DNA of 64,000 nucleotides, from the NCBI GenBank assembly GCA_027575805.1, contig JANBPU010000020.1:62001-126000 (forward strand), read 5' to 3'. Origin of the DNA: Mycoemilia scoparia. Taxonomy: Eukaryota; Kickxellomycota; Kickxellomycetes; Kickxellales; Kickxellaceae. Shown here one piece after another: positions 22,736 through 34,278 of the stretch (positions are counted from its first letter, which is position 1; each line of letters starts with the position of its first letter). The position numbers and the translations under genes are program-made. A model generated the notes under the pieces. It saw nothing but the letters and a program-made list of their open reading frames with translations, did no database searches and was not told where the DNA came from.

Positions 22736-23790
22736 ATGTCAGGGAGTACGTTTTCACCAGCAATAGACCAGGCAGTGGCTGGCGTCGCTGCTGCCACTGC
22801 AAGCACGAGCTTACTGCACCCCTTAGACATTGTTAAAGTGAGGATGCAAGGTAAAGAGGCTTTTAAGTATCATCAAATCACCCCGCAATAGTGCGTTGTA
22901 AACACAACCTAATCAAAGCCAGAAACTAACAGGGCAGATATTACATAATAGTCGACTCTGCATCAAAAAAATCAGAGATTACTGGTCGCGCAATCAGAGC
23001 AACAAAGGGCATCATTGCAAAGGATGGATGGAAGGGTCTATACAGAGGCTTATCACCAAATCTTGCAGGAAACACAGCAAGCTGGGGCCTATATTTTGCT
23101 TGGTATGGTTGGATAAAAGACAGGATGGCAAAGGATCATGAACTGGCGGTTGGGAAGGCAGGATCAAGTACACTTTCGCCAGCACAGCACCTTTTTGCTG
23201 GCGCTGTTGCTGGTGCTTTAACGCAGTGCATCGCAAACCCTCTGTGGGTTGTCAAAGTCAGGATGTGCACGACGTCCGCCAATGATCCAGGAGCATACAC
23301 CGGGTTGATAGATGGTTTGAAGCGGATATACATAAGCGAGGGCGTCCCCGGTCTTTATAGAGGACTAGTGCCAGGGCTGATAGGTGTCTCACACGGGGCA
23401 ATCCAGTTTACAGTGTATGAAGAAATGAAAAAATGGAGGGCAAACTCCCGGGCCAGCCAGGGAAAAAGTCGCCTAACGACGACGGAATACACAATGATGT
23501 CCCTTGTATCTAAAACGTTTGCAGCTGTTGTCACATACCCCTACCAGGTCATCCGGGCCCGCTTGCAACAGACACTCCAGACATCGGTAGGAAATGCTGG
23601 GGCTGGAAGGAGCTACAATGGAACGCTGGACGCACTAGTAAAAATATATCGCAGCGAAGGCTTGACAGGGTTCCATAAGGGTATGGGGCCAAATGTGGTG
23701 CGAATGTGGCCCGGCACAGCAATAACGTTTGCAGTTTATGAGAACGTCGCAAGCTACCTGCGTGGCCAAACACCGCTAGCGCACTTTTAG
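22736..23790 (+). CDS. FLX1: Mitochondrial carrier, FAD/folate (FLX1/SLC25A32) type
   Basis: Two exons, 22736-22850 and 22952-23790, encode 317 residues with the threefold repeat of the SLC25 family. Carrier motifs are PLDIVKVRMQ (repeat 1), NPLWVVKVRMC (repeat 2) and YPYQVIRARLQ (repeat 3), each followed by a GLYRG/GFHKG-like element. NLAGNTASWGLYFAWY and GLVPGLIGVSHGAIQFTVYEE closely match the FAD/folate transporter subfamily rather than ADP/ATP or phosphate carriers; the Trp in PLWVVK is also typical. It would exchange FAD or a related cofactor across the inner mitochondrial membrane. Intron 1 contains in-frame stops, so the acceptor must be AG at 22950-22951, which restores the frame (phase 1). 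The subfamily assignment is by remembered motifs and less certain than the carrier call. Confidence 0.9.
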
Positions 23791-25375
23791 CGAGCATCAG
23801 GCCTGGAAGCACAAAAATCACTATTTTATCCTATTATTTGTTTTGTGGCCGTTTAAGCAATGTAATTATAAGTTTCAAAGGGTTTAAAAACAGGTTTTAA
23901 TAAACTGTCATTTCCAACCATTTGTGAGACCGGAACACAGGCCGAAAGCGAACGGTCTGGGAAAGGCTAACCAGCACTGTGGTGCCATGGCGAGAATGCT
24001 ACTCAACATGGTGTCGGGATTGGGTGTGAATACCTCTGTGGCCAGACATGCCAACTATGGAAGCATCAGAGTTGCAAATCGGTGATACACACGCGTATTC
24101 AAAAAGTGCAAGGGTTTAAAGAGACCACGCATGATTAAAAGCTCTTTCCAACTTCTATTGGTGGCATAAAGGCCCTTATCTCCAATGGTAAACAAAAGGA
24201 AGCGCCCTAAGACGCTGACCAAGCGGAGGATGAAGATGTATGGCTTGGAACCACGGCTATCCCCCAAGTGCAGGTCCATGGATAATAAGTAAGATACTGG
24301 CGTGCCTGACCAAGGCAGACTGTTTGGGGCGTTGTGTTATCAGAGGGCTTGTGTTGTGGGATGCACGAAAATTAAACAGAGAAGCACCACATCCGAAAAA
24401 TAAAATACTATGGTGGAACCTGGACTGACTGAGGCTCGAAAGGTAAATATGGCGCGCCGACTCATGTAAAAATGTGGTGGTTTGCATCCAAGCCAAAGGT
24501 TTTGACAGGGGTACGGGCTCTGAGTGTGTGTTGGGTGAGAATAGTGGTGGTATTGCTAATGTGCAAGATCGGCTAGCCCAGGGCCAGCTTAACAGCTAAA
24601 TTTGTTGATCGATTGTGTGTGCTGTGCAGTGTGTTGTGTGCCCAACAATTCAGACCCAGGCAGACGTATCCTGTCACTATAGGAAATGGGCCCAAAGCTG
24701 TGATGAAGGGCGGCTCGCAGGCTCACTTCGGCAGAGACTGGCGACTCGGTGGGCAACCACAACGCGCTTGTCCTGTAACAATACGGGCCATATGCTTTTG
24801 AGCTTTGCCACAATGTGAAAACGAAAATCATGTCTTGAACATTGCCCCCCGCTGGGATCGTCGCCTTGCAAAGGCAGCGTGTACAGTGAATAGCCGAGAA
24901 CCCCCACACTCCACCCCAGGCTGCTTAGAGCCAAACTTGCTAGGCTTGCAAAAAGCGGGCACGCTCGGCACAATTAAAAGAGTTGGAAGCTTCCGCCCAC
25001 ACTCCATTCTATTTTCCAAAAACAAATATATGGCTGGCCCTCATAGCCCGGATAAACGCTCAATTGTGGTCACATCACAATGTGCTACATACATCCATAA
25101 CCAGCTGAAGCCGCAGGGATGCTTTAAATGCCCTGCCCTGCTGTGCCAGCTTATCATCCCAACGGGTTTTTAAGAGTTTATTAGCAATACTTCACTGGCT
25201 GTCCACAGGCACTTTACTGGTTTTGCCAACACGACTTCGTATTTCCACCTCTTTTCCTTCCTCTATTTCTCTATAACTCTATATATCTACCCTTCTTGTC
25301 CGACCAAATCGCGACGGTCTTGTTGTAACGGCGTACATTGTAACTTTGCCTGTGCCTAGCGTATGCCAAGACAAA
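23791..25375. other. Intergenic region upstream of the CP2 factor gene
   Basis: Contains a likely polyadenylation area for the carrier (AATAAAC near 23899). Several short open frames occur on both strands between 24.0 and 25.2 kb without family resemblance. A pyrimidine-rich tract at about 25240-25310 precedes the next gene. No intact gene recognised. Confidence 0.5.
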
Positions 25376-27323
25376 ATGTCCTATACCTATAACGAGTAAG
25401 CGCACCATCCCTTCTTTTCACACACGCATATACACATCAATGGCTTCGTGCCTCCAGGGATGAATGCGAGGGTCAAAAGGCACCCAGCGCCACCATTATA
25501 TTATGCGTGGTTCTGTGGACGTGGCAGGTCCCTTGTGCTTTCTTTACTCTCTACGTTGCTCTTGCACTACAACCATAGCTTTGTTCTAACCCCTTTCATG
25601 TCCTTCTAAATGCAGACACATCATGTCAACGGGGGCACCGATGAATAGCACCAGCATGTCCTCGACGGCAAGCAGCTATGCAACCTACCCCACATACCCC
25701 GTCGACACAAGACCAAGAGAGCAAGAGGTTGCGCTCCACGAAAGCCAGCCTGGTCATTTTCTTGGCCAAAACTCGGCCATACCGAGCCCTCACCATTCTG
25801 GCCTAGTAAGCATGCCTCCGCACCTCCAGCAAACCCACACTGCACACTCACACATGCAATACCACCAGGCTGCTCACCACCCATCTCAGTTCCATGGCTA
25901 CCATCCATACCAGCACCACCAGCTGTCCCACCAAAATGGCCAGGCTGTTGACCCTTCATCTGCTGCTGCCGCGGCAGCCGCGGCCGCGGCCGCTGCAGCA
26001 GCAACTGGAACCACTGGCATTACTATGGATGACCATGATTATCAGATTCAGCAGCCTAGTCCCGCATTCCACCCAGACTCAAAGTAAGTAAATAAATAAT
26101 GACAACAGTGTCTCTGTATTTTTCGCTTAAAGGCGAGGGTGGTGTATAGTATAGGGGTCCAATTAATTATTGACAAAATTTTGATTTGCTTTTGTAGATT
26201 GCGTTTCAATTGTACATTGGAAGCACCAACGGCAGCAACACAAAGATTCAATGAGCCCACTCTAACATATCTGAATAAAGGACAGCTTTATGGTATCACA
26301 CTATATGACAGGGAGTGTCGTGATATTGAGATAACAACGACCCTGAGGATTGCCTTCCATGAAGATCAGCACCGTAAGAGTGCCTCAACCTATTGGAATT
26401 TTTGGCTAAACCAACAGCCTGCCCCACGCTCAGCACGGGCTGTTGAGCTTGACAAAGCTGGATCAATCGGTATCAAGTCTACAGAAGTTAAAGGGTTTGA
26501 CCGCATCTCTTTCCAGTGGAATGGCAGACGGGGTGCCAAGATTATGGTGCGCTTCCACTGCCTCTCCACCGATTTCTCCAGAATAAAAGGCGTAAAGGGC
26601 ATACCGTTGCGTATCCACATTGACACCAAAGCGCCAGAACTCGTAGAGGCCTGCTTCACCAGAATTAAGCTGTTCCGTGACAAGGGCGCCGAACGCAAGA
26701 ACAAGGATGATCAGCGCCACCTTGAAAAACAAATCGAGAAAATGCGCAACAAATCGCAGTCACACGGAGATGCGACGCCTCTGTCTATGTATGCTCCCGT
26801 GTCACCAGTGACCTACTTTGTTGAGCACACACTGTCTGGAAATGGCAGCGATAATGATGAGCCCATTAACTTGGACGAATTGTTTGACTCTGCTGATAAC
26901 CCCATTGACACGTTGTCACCTATCCGGAGTCCGACCAGCTTGAAGCGGGGCTCTGTGTCTGATGCTGGAGGGGGTGACTCTGACACTCAGGAAAGAATCG
27001 GGATTGATCCAAACTACGTCCCCATACCTCGCAAACGCCGAGCAGTAATTTGCCTATTTATCCGGCTGCAAAACGAGAAGGTTTACAGGGCAATGTATCT
27101 AGAGCAGCTTACTCTTGATGACTTTGTCAAGAAACTCACAGAGAGGTTGGAACTCCAGGCGACATCAGAGTCAAACATTGACGTGATTCGCAAGACGAAA
27201 CGCGGGCTTACGGTGACAGTGGATGATAGTGTTATTGCACAGCTGGATGAAGACCAGGACATGGAAGTGGACTGTACATTCTCTGAAGAGACAGGTGCTC
27301 TGACAATTACGCTATTCTTCTAA
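25376..27323 (+). CDS. CP2/Grainyhead-family transcription factor
   Basis: Three exons, 25376-25395, 25616-26083 and 26198-27323, give 537 residues. Exon 1 is a 20-nt mini exon (MSYTYN, then GA joined to A); without it, translation could start at the ATG at 25623. The N-terminal 160 residues are low complexity (Ser/Thr, then His/Gln), with an uninterrupted alanine tract at about 25962-26002. From residue about 163 on is the CP2 DNA-binding domain, with LRFNCTLEAPTAATQRFNE, TLTYLNKGQLYGITL, YWNFW and the conserved FDRISFQWNGRRGAKIMVRF region. A basic linker (IPRKRRAV) precedes a C-terminal ubiquitin-like/dimerisation segment. In fungi, Grainyhead-like factors influence cell-wall remodelling and conidial separation. 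The DNA-binding part leaves little doubt about the family. Confidence 0.93.
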
Positions 27324-27952
27324 AAACATGGCTCGAAAGGATATCTGTCGTTTTATTTGTACTCATAGTCATATGCGTTTATTTTGGCTATCAACCATCG
27401 ACCAAAAGGAAAACGTCTGCTACTCTTTATATACTTTGCCTTACCTTATACCATTCTCTTACATACTTTATTTCTATTTCTATCTATATATACTTACATC
27501 CATATTGTGCTGCCAACATATCAGGCAGTCATATATCTTTCTGCTTTCTTTGCTTTTGATACATCACCCCCTCCTTTCTTCTACCCATGGTACTATCCAT
27601 TCCGCTAAAATTTCCTTCATCCATCCTCTTCCTTCTCCAAACCCGCACAGCCTTCTTCGAACTAGTCGCAACGGAGTACAATGCCCTGTTGTTCACACAC
27701 ACGCATGGGTGGATGGACCCATTCTCATAATATTTGATATTGTTTTGAAATCTTTTATAGTATAAATGCATGCTTGTGTGATTGCGTTTATACCAATTTA
27801 TATATACTGATTCATCACATAATAGATTTACTGTTTTATTTAACTACAACTAGATATGATGCCAAAATTACAAGAACTGGGTTGGTTTTATTAGCTAGCT
27901 TTCATGTTAAATCCTGTAACCAGTCAAACAGGTAAATGTCAGGGATTGATTA
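27324..27952. other. Convergent spacer (CP2 gene / DET1 gene)
   Basis: Pyrimidine-rich then AT-rich 3' region between two convergent genes. No gene seen. Confidence 0.5.
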
Positions 27953-30879
27953 TTAAGCTTTTATGTGAAGGTTTGTAATAGGAAATGTTGGCATGCTGTA
28001 GTCATACAGCACGCTTATCAATAAAGGCAGGTATGGGTGTACAAGGTACACTACACATGATCTATTTCTAAACAGGCAGAAATCAAGAGTTAGCCAAGAA
28101 TGAATTTTCCAAAAGGGGAAACTGCTTGGAGTATACCAAGGAACATGGGACAAAGCCTCTTTCTTTTTCATTAGCTTACGTTTGGTCGGATTCTGTTGGA
28201 AGTGAGTTGATGTCGGGTACAAGTCTAAACTTGAAAAGGCCAGTGTGCCTATCGTAGAATTTGACGGGCTGGCTGTTGGACGGCCTGTTTCTCTCTATTG
28301 TCGACCGATGGCGATAGTTGACCTTGAAGAGTGATGGGTCAAATAATGGCGATTCTGTGGAAATTTGGGGTGGGATGGGCAGGAGAGAGACAGCCTTTCT
28401 AATCGCCTGAGATGGCCTATTCACACACATTAAAAAAATTAGTTAGTCGTTAATATCAGCCGTACTAAAATTTATGCAATGGTCATAGTGTGTGTGTGTT
28501 TGTGTTTGTGTGCGCACTCACCCTCCCATTCGGGATTTTCTAATAGATGCTTGTGTCTGGAAAAACGTGGAGTGGAGATAAAGGTCATTAGACGGAGTGG
28601 CGGTCATCCAATGGTCTGGAGTAGACCGTGAATCGGTTTCCATTGCCTTCCTGAGCTCATCCTGTCTTTGTATGAGCATACTGTAGGCCATCGGTGATGA
28701 GCCCTCATAAACATTGATGATCTTGGCTTGAAAAATATCATATTCAACAAGGAGCATAGGGGTATGGCTCACTGAGCTCTACATAAAATGGCAGGTAGCT
28801 ATGCGTTAGCAATGTGGCCACTAAAGCAATTGATGTTTGCCTCATGTATTTGATGACTTGCTGGCAATGAACTTACAGCCGACCCCCTTAAGAGAATATT
28901 TTGAATAGGTGCATATTTGAGGAGCAACCGGTTAAGGTCAATAAATTGTGCTTTCCACAGGAGCATGTCTTCATACTGAGGGAACTTGCGATAAAAATCC
29001 TGCAGTGCAGTCAATCTATATCACAGCGTCAAACCAAGCGATTAATCAAGATAACGGCATGGTAGTAGTAAAGATGCCATAAAACTCCATATTGGGTCCA
29101 AATAAAAGCGCTTGAATCACATTTTGTGGTGTTAGACAAAGGGCTGACCCTTTTATCCAACAAGGTGGGGAAAATGTAGAGACCCATGTGCAATTCTGAG
29201 AGTGTAACTCTAGATCAAGAACTTACTGGTTGGGGCTGCTTAGAGCCTGGATATATAATGTGGTGAGTATTTTTTGCTTCAGACAGTCAAATGGCCAAGC
29301 CTAAGAGCAGGAAATGCATTGTAAATATGATTGAATCCAACAATGTAAATGGAGCCACAAATACAGCGTCGAACAAGTACGATATTTACCTGTTTGTTAT
29401 CATGCTGTCGGATGCCGCTGTATATAGAATTTTCCGACAATGGCCCATTATTGCTGGTGCTATTGTCTTCACTCTCATCGAGCACACCGCCAAAATGTAC
29501 GTCAGCGCTCTATTGAGCAGGTTGTTAAAAGGATGTATAAATAAAATAATATCACAAAGACTATAACGGCATGTTTCATAAATACTGGCGTATCTTACCT
29601 CATGCGAAGACGTGTCTTGAAATTGAGAAGACACATTCCGTGATCTGCTTTGGCCAAGACGGCGCCTTTTAAATGGCCTTTGTGTATGAGTTCCAGAGGT
29701 ACCAGACCTTGGGTAAAGAGGAAAGGCCAGAGACCTGTGTGCGCTGATTAAAGCAGCCTTCTTAAATTCCGCCTCTTGTTTTCTGAAGGATGCCTGTACC
29801 AACTCGTCATCGTCATGAGCAAACCATCCCAGTTCCATGATGTTTACCAGCTTTCCAAATGGACTAATATGGTATAGCCTCAAACACTGGTACATCAGTG
29901 AAACAACACACAGCCGATCTTTATACATGCTGACCCCAGAATGCCCTCCAAGGTTTATCCGATCCTGTGCGTATACCCGCTTATCTGTTATCTTTATAAC
30001 ACACGTAATTATTAAACCATTAGATCATTAGCATAAATCAGTCGTACATCTTGCGCAGATTCACTTACTTCTCCGGTTTCTGTAGACAAGGTTATTAAAG
30101 TTACATCGTCTACAGAGACAATTCTTGGTACTATAGACGGGTTGGCTCTATCTGGAACACGGCGACCATTAGACCTGCTAGCGCCACCGATAATCATCTT
30201 TGAGAAGAAAAGAGAGAAGCAGTATTAATATACCTATTCCAAAGGTGTGGCTGCGCACAAAGCCTTCATTAACTAAGTAAACGCTTGGCTTACGTGGGTC
30301 ATGTTTTCTGTGAAAAGACAAAAATCTTTGCATAGCGCAGTGCCAAGATGAGAAAAGTCCTTTTCCCATTTCAATTCGAAAAAATCGTCAAAGCCCGTCC
30401 CTCTAAAAGGATTGAAACATGGCTAGGGTTGAATATGTTGGTCACAAATGTACACTAGCGATACAACAAGGCATCCAAAGATACTTGCCCACAATAAAAG
30501 GTGTCACCGCTTTTGGAATTGTTTGCTAGAAAGGCGACTGATGCGCTTTTGACTTCATAAAATGCCACTCCACTAAAGTCCCGGGTTATGCCTACTAGAT
30601 ACTATTTGTTTAAAGCAGTCGTGGTTAAAAAGAGGGGCATATAGCTGTATTCCCACTTTGTCGTAGTATATTGACACATACCCTTCCGTCAGGAGAAAAC
30701 CTCTTCCAGAAACAGTGGGGTCCACCAACATGGTGTAAAGTCTTGTTGGGATAAATATAACGGTATACATCATGGGGCTTTCTGCCTATTGAGCCAGAGA
30801 AGCCCGGCCGAGATTGCCTATGACGAAGAAATGAGAGTAATGAGGATGGTTTTATATTGAAATGGTGGTGGGAAGACAT
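27953..30879 (-). CDS. DET1: DET1 homologue (de-etiolated-1), with apparent one-base frameshift
   Basis: Ten exons on the minus strand: 30879-30603, 30525-30485, 30402-30294, 30197-30069, 29991-29599, 29509-29390, 29300-29227, 29015-28877, 28778-28522, 28416-28180, plus terminal 28067-27953 (11 segments), about 629 residues if one base is skipped. DET1 is a substrate-adaptor partner of DDB1 in CUL4 ubiquitin ligases (with COP1 in animals and plants). Conserved stretches include CFWKRFSPDGR then YVSIYYDKVGIQLY, CLFTEN, GVSMYKDRLCVVSL, PFDCLKQKILTTLY, WKAQFIDLNRLLLKY, VKFYDRHTGLFKFRL, and a final exon CVVYLVHPYLPLLISVLYDY that matches the family's C-terminus. In exon 1 the frame changes by one base at the GGG of 30681-30683, between DGR and YVSI. 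All other exon phases agree. Recognition is by remembered family motifs; the small second exon is the least certain part. Confidence 0.8.
30681..30683 (-). other. Extra-G frameshift site in DET1 exon 1
   Basis: On the minus strand the codons for SPDGR end in a GGAAGGG run. One G too many separates FSPDGR from YVSIYYDK, which are contiguous in DET1 proteins. No GT-AG intron that restores the second frame is available. It could be a homopolymer sequencing or assembly error, a real disabling mutation, or a programmed shift. Confidence 0.65.
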
Positions 30880-31187
30880 TATTGTTATAGAAACTATTGA
30901 AAAGAGTGATTGGATTACAAATAGCTTATAAATATGAGAGGGGCATAGAAAATAGAATTTGTAAAATAGCAGGAACAAAGGTTATGAAACAGACAAATAT
31001 ATGCTGGAGAGCTTGAAAATGTTACTATGATGAATAAAACACATGGTCTGATTTGAAATGTAAAAAGCGGCCAGTTTTAATTGGTGATGTGTGGTAAGCA
31101 TTGTAAATCAGGATTAGATTATATTGATATTTTGTATTTTATTAGAAAACCTTAATGAGGCAATTGTCAAAAACTCTAGTACAAAGT
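30880..31187. other. Spacer between TEF1 3' end and DET1 start
   Basis: AT-rich. It contains a minus-strand AATAAA (31138-31143), 45 bases past the TEF1 stop, a plausible polyadenylation signal, followed by the DET1 promoter. No gene. Confidence 0.55.
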
Positions 31188-32564
31188 TTACTTCTTGCCA
31201 GCCTTGGCAGCGGACTTGGTGACCTTGCCAGACTTGTCAGCCTTCTCGACGGACTTGATGACACCGACGGCGACGGTTTGACGCATATCACGGACGGCGA
31301 AACGACCGAGAGGGGGGTACTCAGAGAAAGACTCAACGCACATGGGCTTGCTTGGGACGAGCTTGACGATGGCGGCATCACCAGACTTGACGGACTTGGG
31401 GGCGTCTTCGAGCTTCTTACCGGAACGACGGTCAATCTTCTCGAGGAGTTCAGAGAACTTGCAGGCAATGTGAGCAGTGTGGCAATCGAGGACTGGGGAG
31501 TAACCAGCACCGATGGTACCGGGGTGGTTGAGGACAATAACCTGGGAGGTGAAGCTGGCAGCCTCCTTGGGGGGATCGGACTTGGAGTCACCGCAGACGT
31601 TACCACGACGGATGTCCTTGACGGAGACGTTCTTGACGTTGAAACCAACGTTGTCACCGGGGAGACCCTCAGCAACCTGTTCGTGGTGCATTTCAACGGA
31701 CTTGACTTCAGTGGTGACGTTGGCGGGAGCGAAAGTGACAACCATACCAGCCTTGATGATACCGGTTTCGACACGACCAACAGGGACGGTACCGATACCA
31801 CCGATCTTGTAGACATCCTGGAGAGGAAGACGGAGGGGCTTGTCGGTGGGACGAGCAGGGGGCTCGATGGCATCAATGGCCTCGAGGAGGGTCTTACCCT
31901 TGGAGTCACCAGCCTTGGTGGACTTGGTCCAGCCCTTGTACCAGGTCATGTTGGGGGACTCGTCGATCATGTTGTCACCGTGCCAGCCAGAGATGGGGAC
32001 GAATGGAACGGCAGCGGGGTTGTAACCGACCTTCTTGATGAAACCGGAAACTTCCTTGACGATTTCCTTGAAACGGTCTTCGCTGTACTTGATGGAGTCG
32101 ATCTTGTTGACGGCAACGATGAGCTGCTTGACACCGAGGGTGAAGGCGAGAAGAGCGTGCTCACGGGTCTGACCATCCTTGGAGATACCAGCTTCGAATT
32201 CACCAGTACCGGAGGCAATGATGAGGATAGCGCAATCAGCCTGGGAGGTACCAGTGATCATGTTCTTGATGAAATCACGGTGACCTGGGGCATCAATGAC
32301 GGTAACCTGGTAGCGGGGAGTCTCGAACTTCCAGAGGGCAATATCGATGGTGATACCACGTTCGCGCTCAGCCTTGAGTTTGTCCAAAACCCAGGCGTAC
32401 TTGAAGGAACCCTTGCCAAGCTCGGCAGCCTCCTTCTCGAACTTCTCGATGGTACGCTTGTCAATACCACCGCACTTGTAGATAAGGTGACCAGTGGTGG
32501 TAGATTTACCGGAGTCGACGTGACCGATGACGACGACGTTAATATGAATCTTTTCCTTTCCCAT
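31188..32564 (-). CDS. TEF1: Translation elongation factor 1-alpha
   Basis: 458 residues, uninterrupted. GTPase that delivers aminoacyl-tRNA to the ribosomal A site. The G motifs are GHVDSGKST (P-loop), DAPGHRDF (G3) and NKID (G4), with [13 protein letters not shown] as the switch I region; domains II and III follow, and the C-terminus is lysine-rich (KSAAKAGKK). The start is [15 protein letters not shown]; the open frame extends upstream only as 5' UTR. Codon usage is strongly biased to C/G third positions compared with neighbouring genes, as expected for a very highly expressed gene, and this bias also produces a long meaningless open frame on the opposite strand. The 5' UTR appears to contain an intron (32572-32776) and a TATA box lies upstream. 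It is divergent from the ankyrin-repeat gene at 34279. Confidence 0.98.
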   Translation of the reverse strand: MGKEKIHINVVVIGHVDSGKSTTTGHLIYKCGGIDKRTIEKFEKEAAELGKGSFKYAWVLDKLKAERERGITIDIALWKFETPRYQVTVIDAPGHRDFIKNMITGTSQADCAILIIASGTGEFEAGISKDGQTREHALLAFTLGVKQLIVAVNKIDSIKYSEDRFKEIVKEVSGFIKKVGYNPAAVPFVPISGWHGDNMIDESPNMTWYKGWTKSTKAGDSKGKTLLEAIDAIEPPARPTDKPLRLPLQDVYKIGGIGTVPVGRVETGIIKAGMVVTFAPANVTTEVKSVEMHHEQVAEGLPGDNVGFNVKNVSVKDIRRGNVCGDSKSDPPKEAASFTSQVIVLNHPGTIGAGYSPVLDCHTAHIACKFSELLEKIDRRSGKKLEDAPKSVKSGDAAIVKLVPSKPMCVESFSEYPPLGRFAVRDMRQTVAVGVIKSVEKADKSGKVTKSAAKAGKK

Positions 32565-32571
32565 GGTGCTT

Positions 32572-32776
32572 CTAGATGAACATAAACCAATACATATGTC
32601 AGATTGAATGCCGACCAAGATGAAGGAGTGCAGTTTGAGGGAGGGATGGATGAATGGATGCTTTGCGAGGACGGCATGGAACAAAGCGCAAAGGCGCACA
32701 ACCAGCATCCATCTGGTGGATCTGGATGCAACATGGATTCATCGCATCCGCATCCGGCAACAGACTCGATACTTAC
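32572..32776 (-). other. Probable 5' UTR intron of TEF1
   Basis: Minus strand: consensus donor GTAAGTATCG at 32776 and acceptor CATCTAG ending at 32572, seven bases before the start codon ATG at 32564. Introns in the 5' UTR of EF-1-alpha genes are common in fungi. An alternative donor GTAAGATC lies at 32817. Confidence 0.6.
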
Positions 32777-32852
32777 TATATAATAATTTTGACAGAAGAA
32801 TAGAAGGAGGATCTTACGAAACAAAAGGGCAGATTCTCAGGACCGCAAACAG

Positions 32853-32858
32853 TTTATA
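32853..32858 (-). promoter_or_regulatory. TATA box of TEF1
   Basis: TATAAA on the minus strand in the context GATATAAACTG, about 75 bases upstream of the proposed 5' UTR intron donor. That places a start site near 32825, about 30 bases downstream. Confidence 0.5.
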
Positions 32859-34278
32859 TCTATATCCCCAGCACAATTTTTTCACTTCCTGTTTGGCCTC
32901 ATGCTCTTGGCCAGATTCTGTTGGATTTTAGGCCCCCATTCCTCCCAACTTTTTTTGCAAAGCTGGGTTTCTGATTGGTGTAGTATGGCACCCGGCTCGA
33001 GTCAATGGAAGTAGGTTCATATGGAAGGCCTGCTGATTGGACAGCTTCCCAAGGTTTGTTTTCCTTTCACTATTGTTGGTGTTGTGTGTTGTTTTCCTGC
33101 CTGATTGCGAGGCCTCAACTCTGGAGCGCGGGCTGTGTTTGATGACGGGTGCCAGAAGCGGCTAGCATCAAATAGACACCGCAGCACAGAGGATGCAAAA
33201 GCATCATCAGCTGGCCTCTAGCAGCCTTCCTTTTGCCTAAAACAGATCACTCCCTAAGCGCAATTCCTGCCCTTCACTGGCAGTTTCGATGTTGCCAAAG
33301 CGATTTGTGGCTCCACTTTGATCATCGTGTTGAGCTAAAGATCATACTTCAGCTGCTCCTGTGCACTGGGCGGTCCCATCGTGACGGCGGCCATGGCCAT
33401 GATAATAATGATAATTGAGCAGGAGGGCTTGTTGCATCAGCCACCAAGTTGAAGGCTGAATGCTTGCACAGTCCAGTCACCGGTTCTCTGCACTGTGGCT
33501 AAAATTTTGTGCAAACATGCTGCAGATGTCCTTACATTTCTTTGGGGCGGAGACTTGGTATCGTTCATATTGAATATCTGATTTGCAAGCCATGTGCCAA
33601 GTTCCAGAAGCTCCTTCTGGTAGAAAAGTTTTCTGAGGTTAAACTAGAACGTAAAAGCAAAGCAAAGGATTCCGATCAGGTAGCATAGAACCACTCATCT
33701 CATAGTTGTCATGGTTGCAAACGTTTTGCCATTTTCGCTTGCCAAACAGTCACTGGCTGACTCACTGATAGTTTGTTGACCAAGACTTTATGGCTATTAT
33801 TTTGAGAATAGCAAAGAGGCTGTTGTTGGATTTGGTATCACGAGAAAAGGCCTTTGGGTTAAAGCTTGCCTTGATTTTTATGGGGTTATGTGCGATTTTT
33901 TAAAAGCAACTCTTTATAGCATACGGTGCTGTATCCACATCTTTTGTGCGAGAATGGTTATTCTATGTTGCGTCTGATGCTTGGGTAGCTGATGGCTATA
34001 GGCTGCACTGGGGCTGTCATTATGTCAGGATGCGCGATATGGTAGGGATGATTAAGCTATTTGTTACTCCTATGGAGGTAGCTGTATGCCACAGCCTGCG
34101 TGATATGGTAGAGATATACACCTATTTAGTGTTAACCCCATAACTGGTCATAAGTTTCCATGATATATTTATACTCGTGAGAAATTGCTAAAAGTTACTT
34201 GTCTTTTTATCTTATACAGTATAGACATACAGTTTATTTCTGCATTTGTAACTTTTCTGTAGTTTTTGTATTGTCATA
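32859..34278. other. Divergent intergenic region TEF1 / ANKRD54-like
   Basis: About 1.4 kb without a recognisable gene. Short open frames on either strand have no family resemblance. A loosely repeated GCGATATGGTAG / CGTGATATGGTAG pair occurs near 34035 and 34100. Confidence 0.45.

Noticed and set aside
24055..25173. Short frames between the carrier and CP2 genes, including a basic 35-codon frame near 24187
   Set aside because: The basic frame briefly suggested a small ribosomal protein, but no motif fits and neighbouring frames are equally open.
31155..32579. 474-codon open frame on the plus strand opposite TEF1
   Set aside because: It is the exact antisense of the EF-1-alpha coding region. 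It arises from the strong third-position codon bias there, and its composition (Gly/Asp/Leu-rich, no family) is an artefact.
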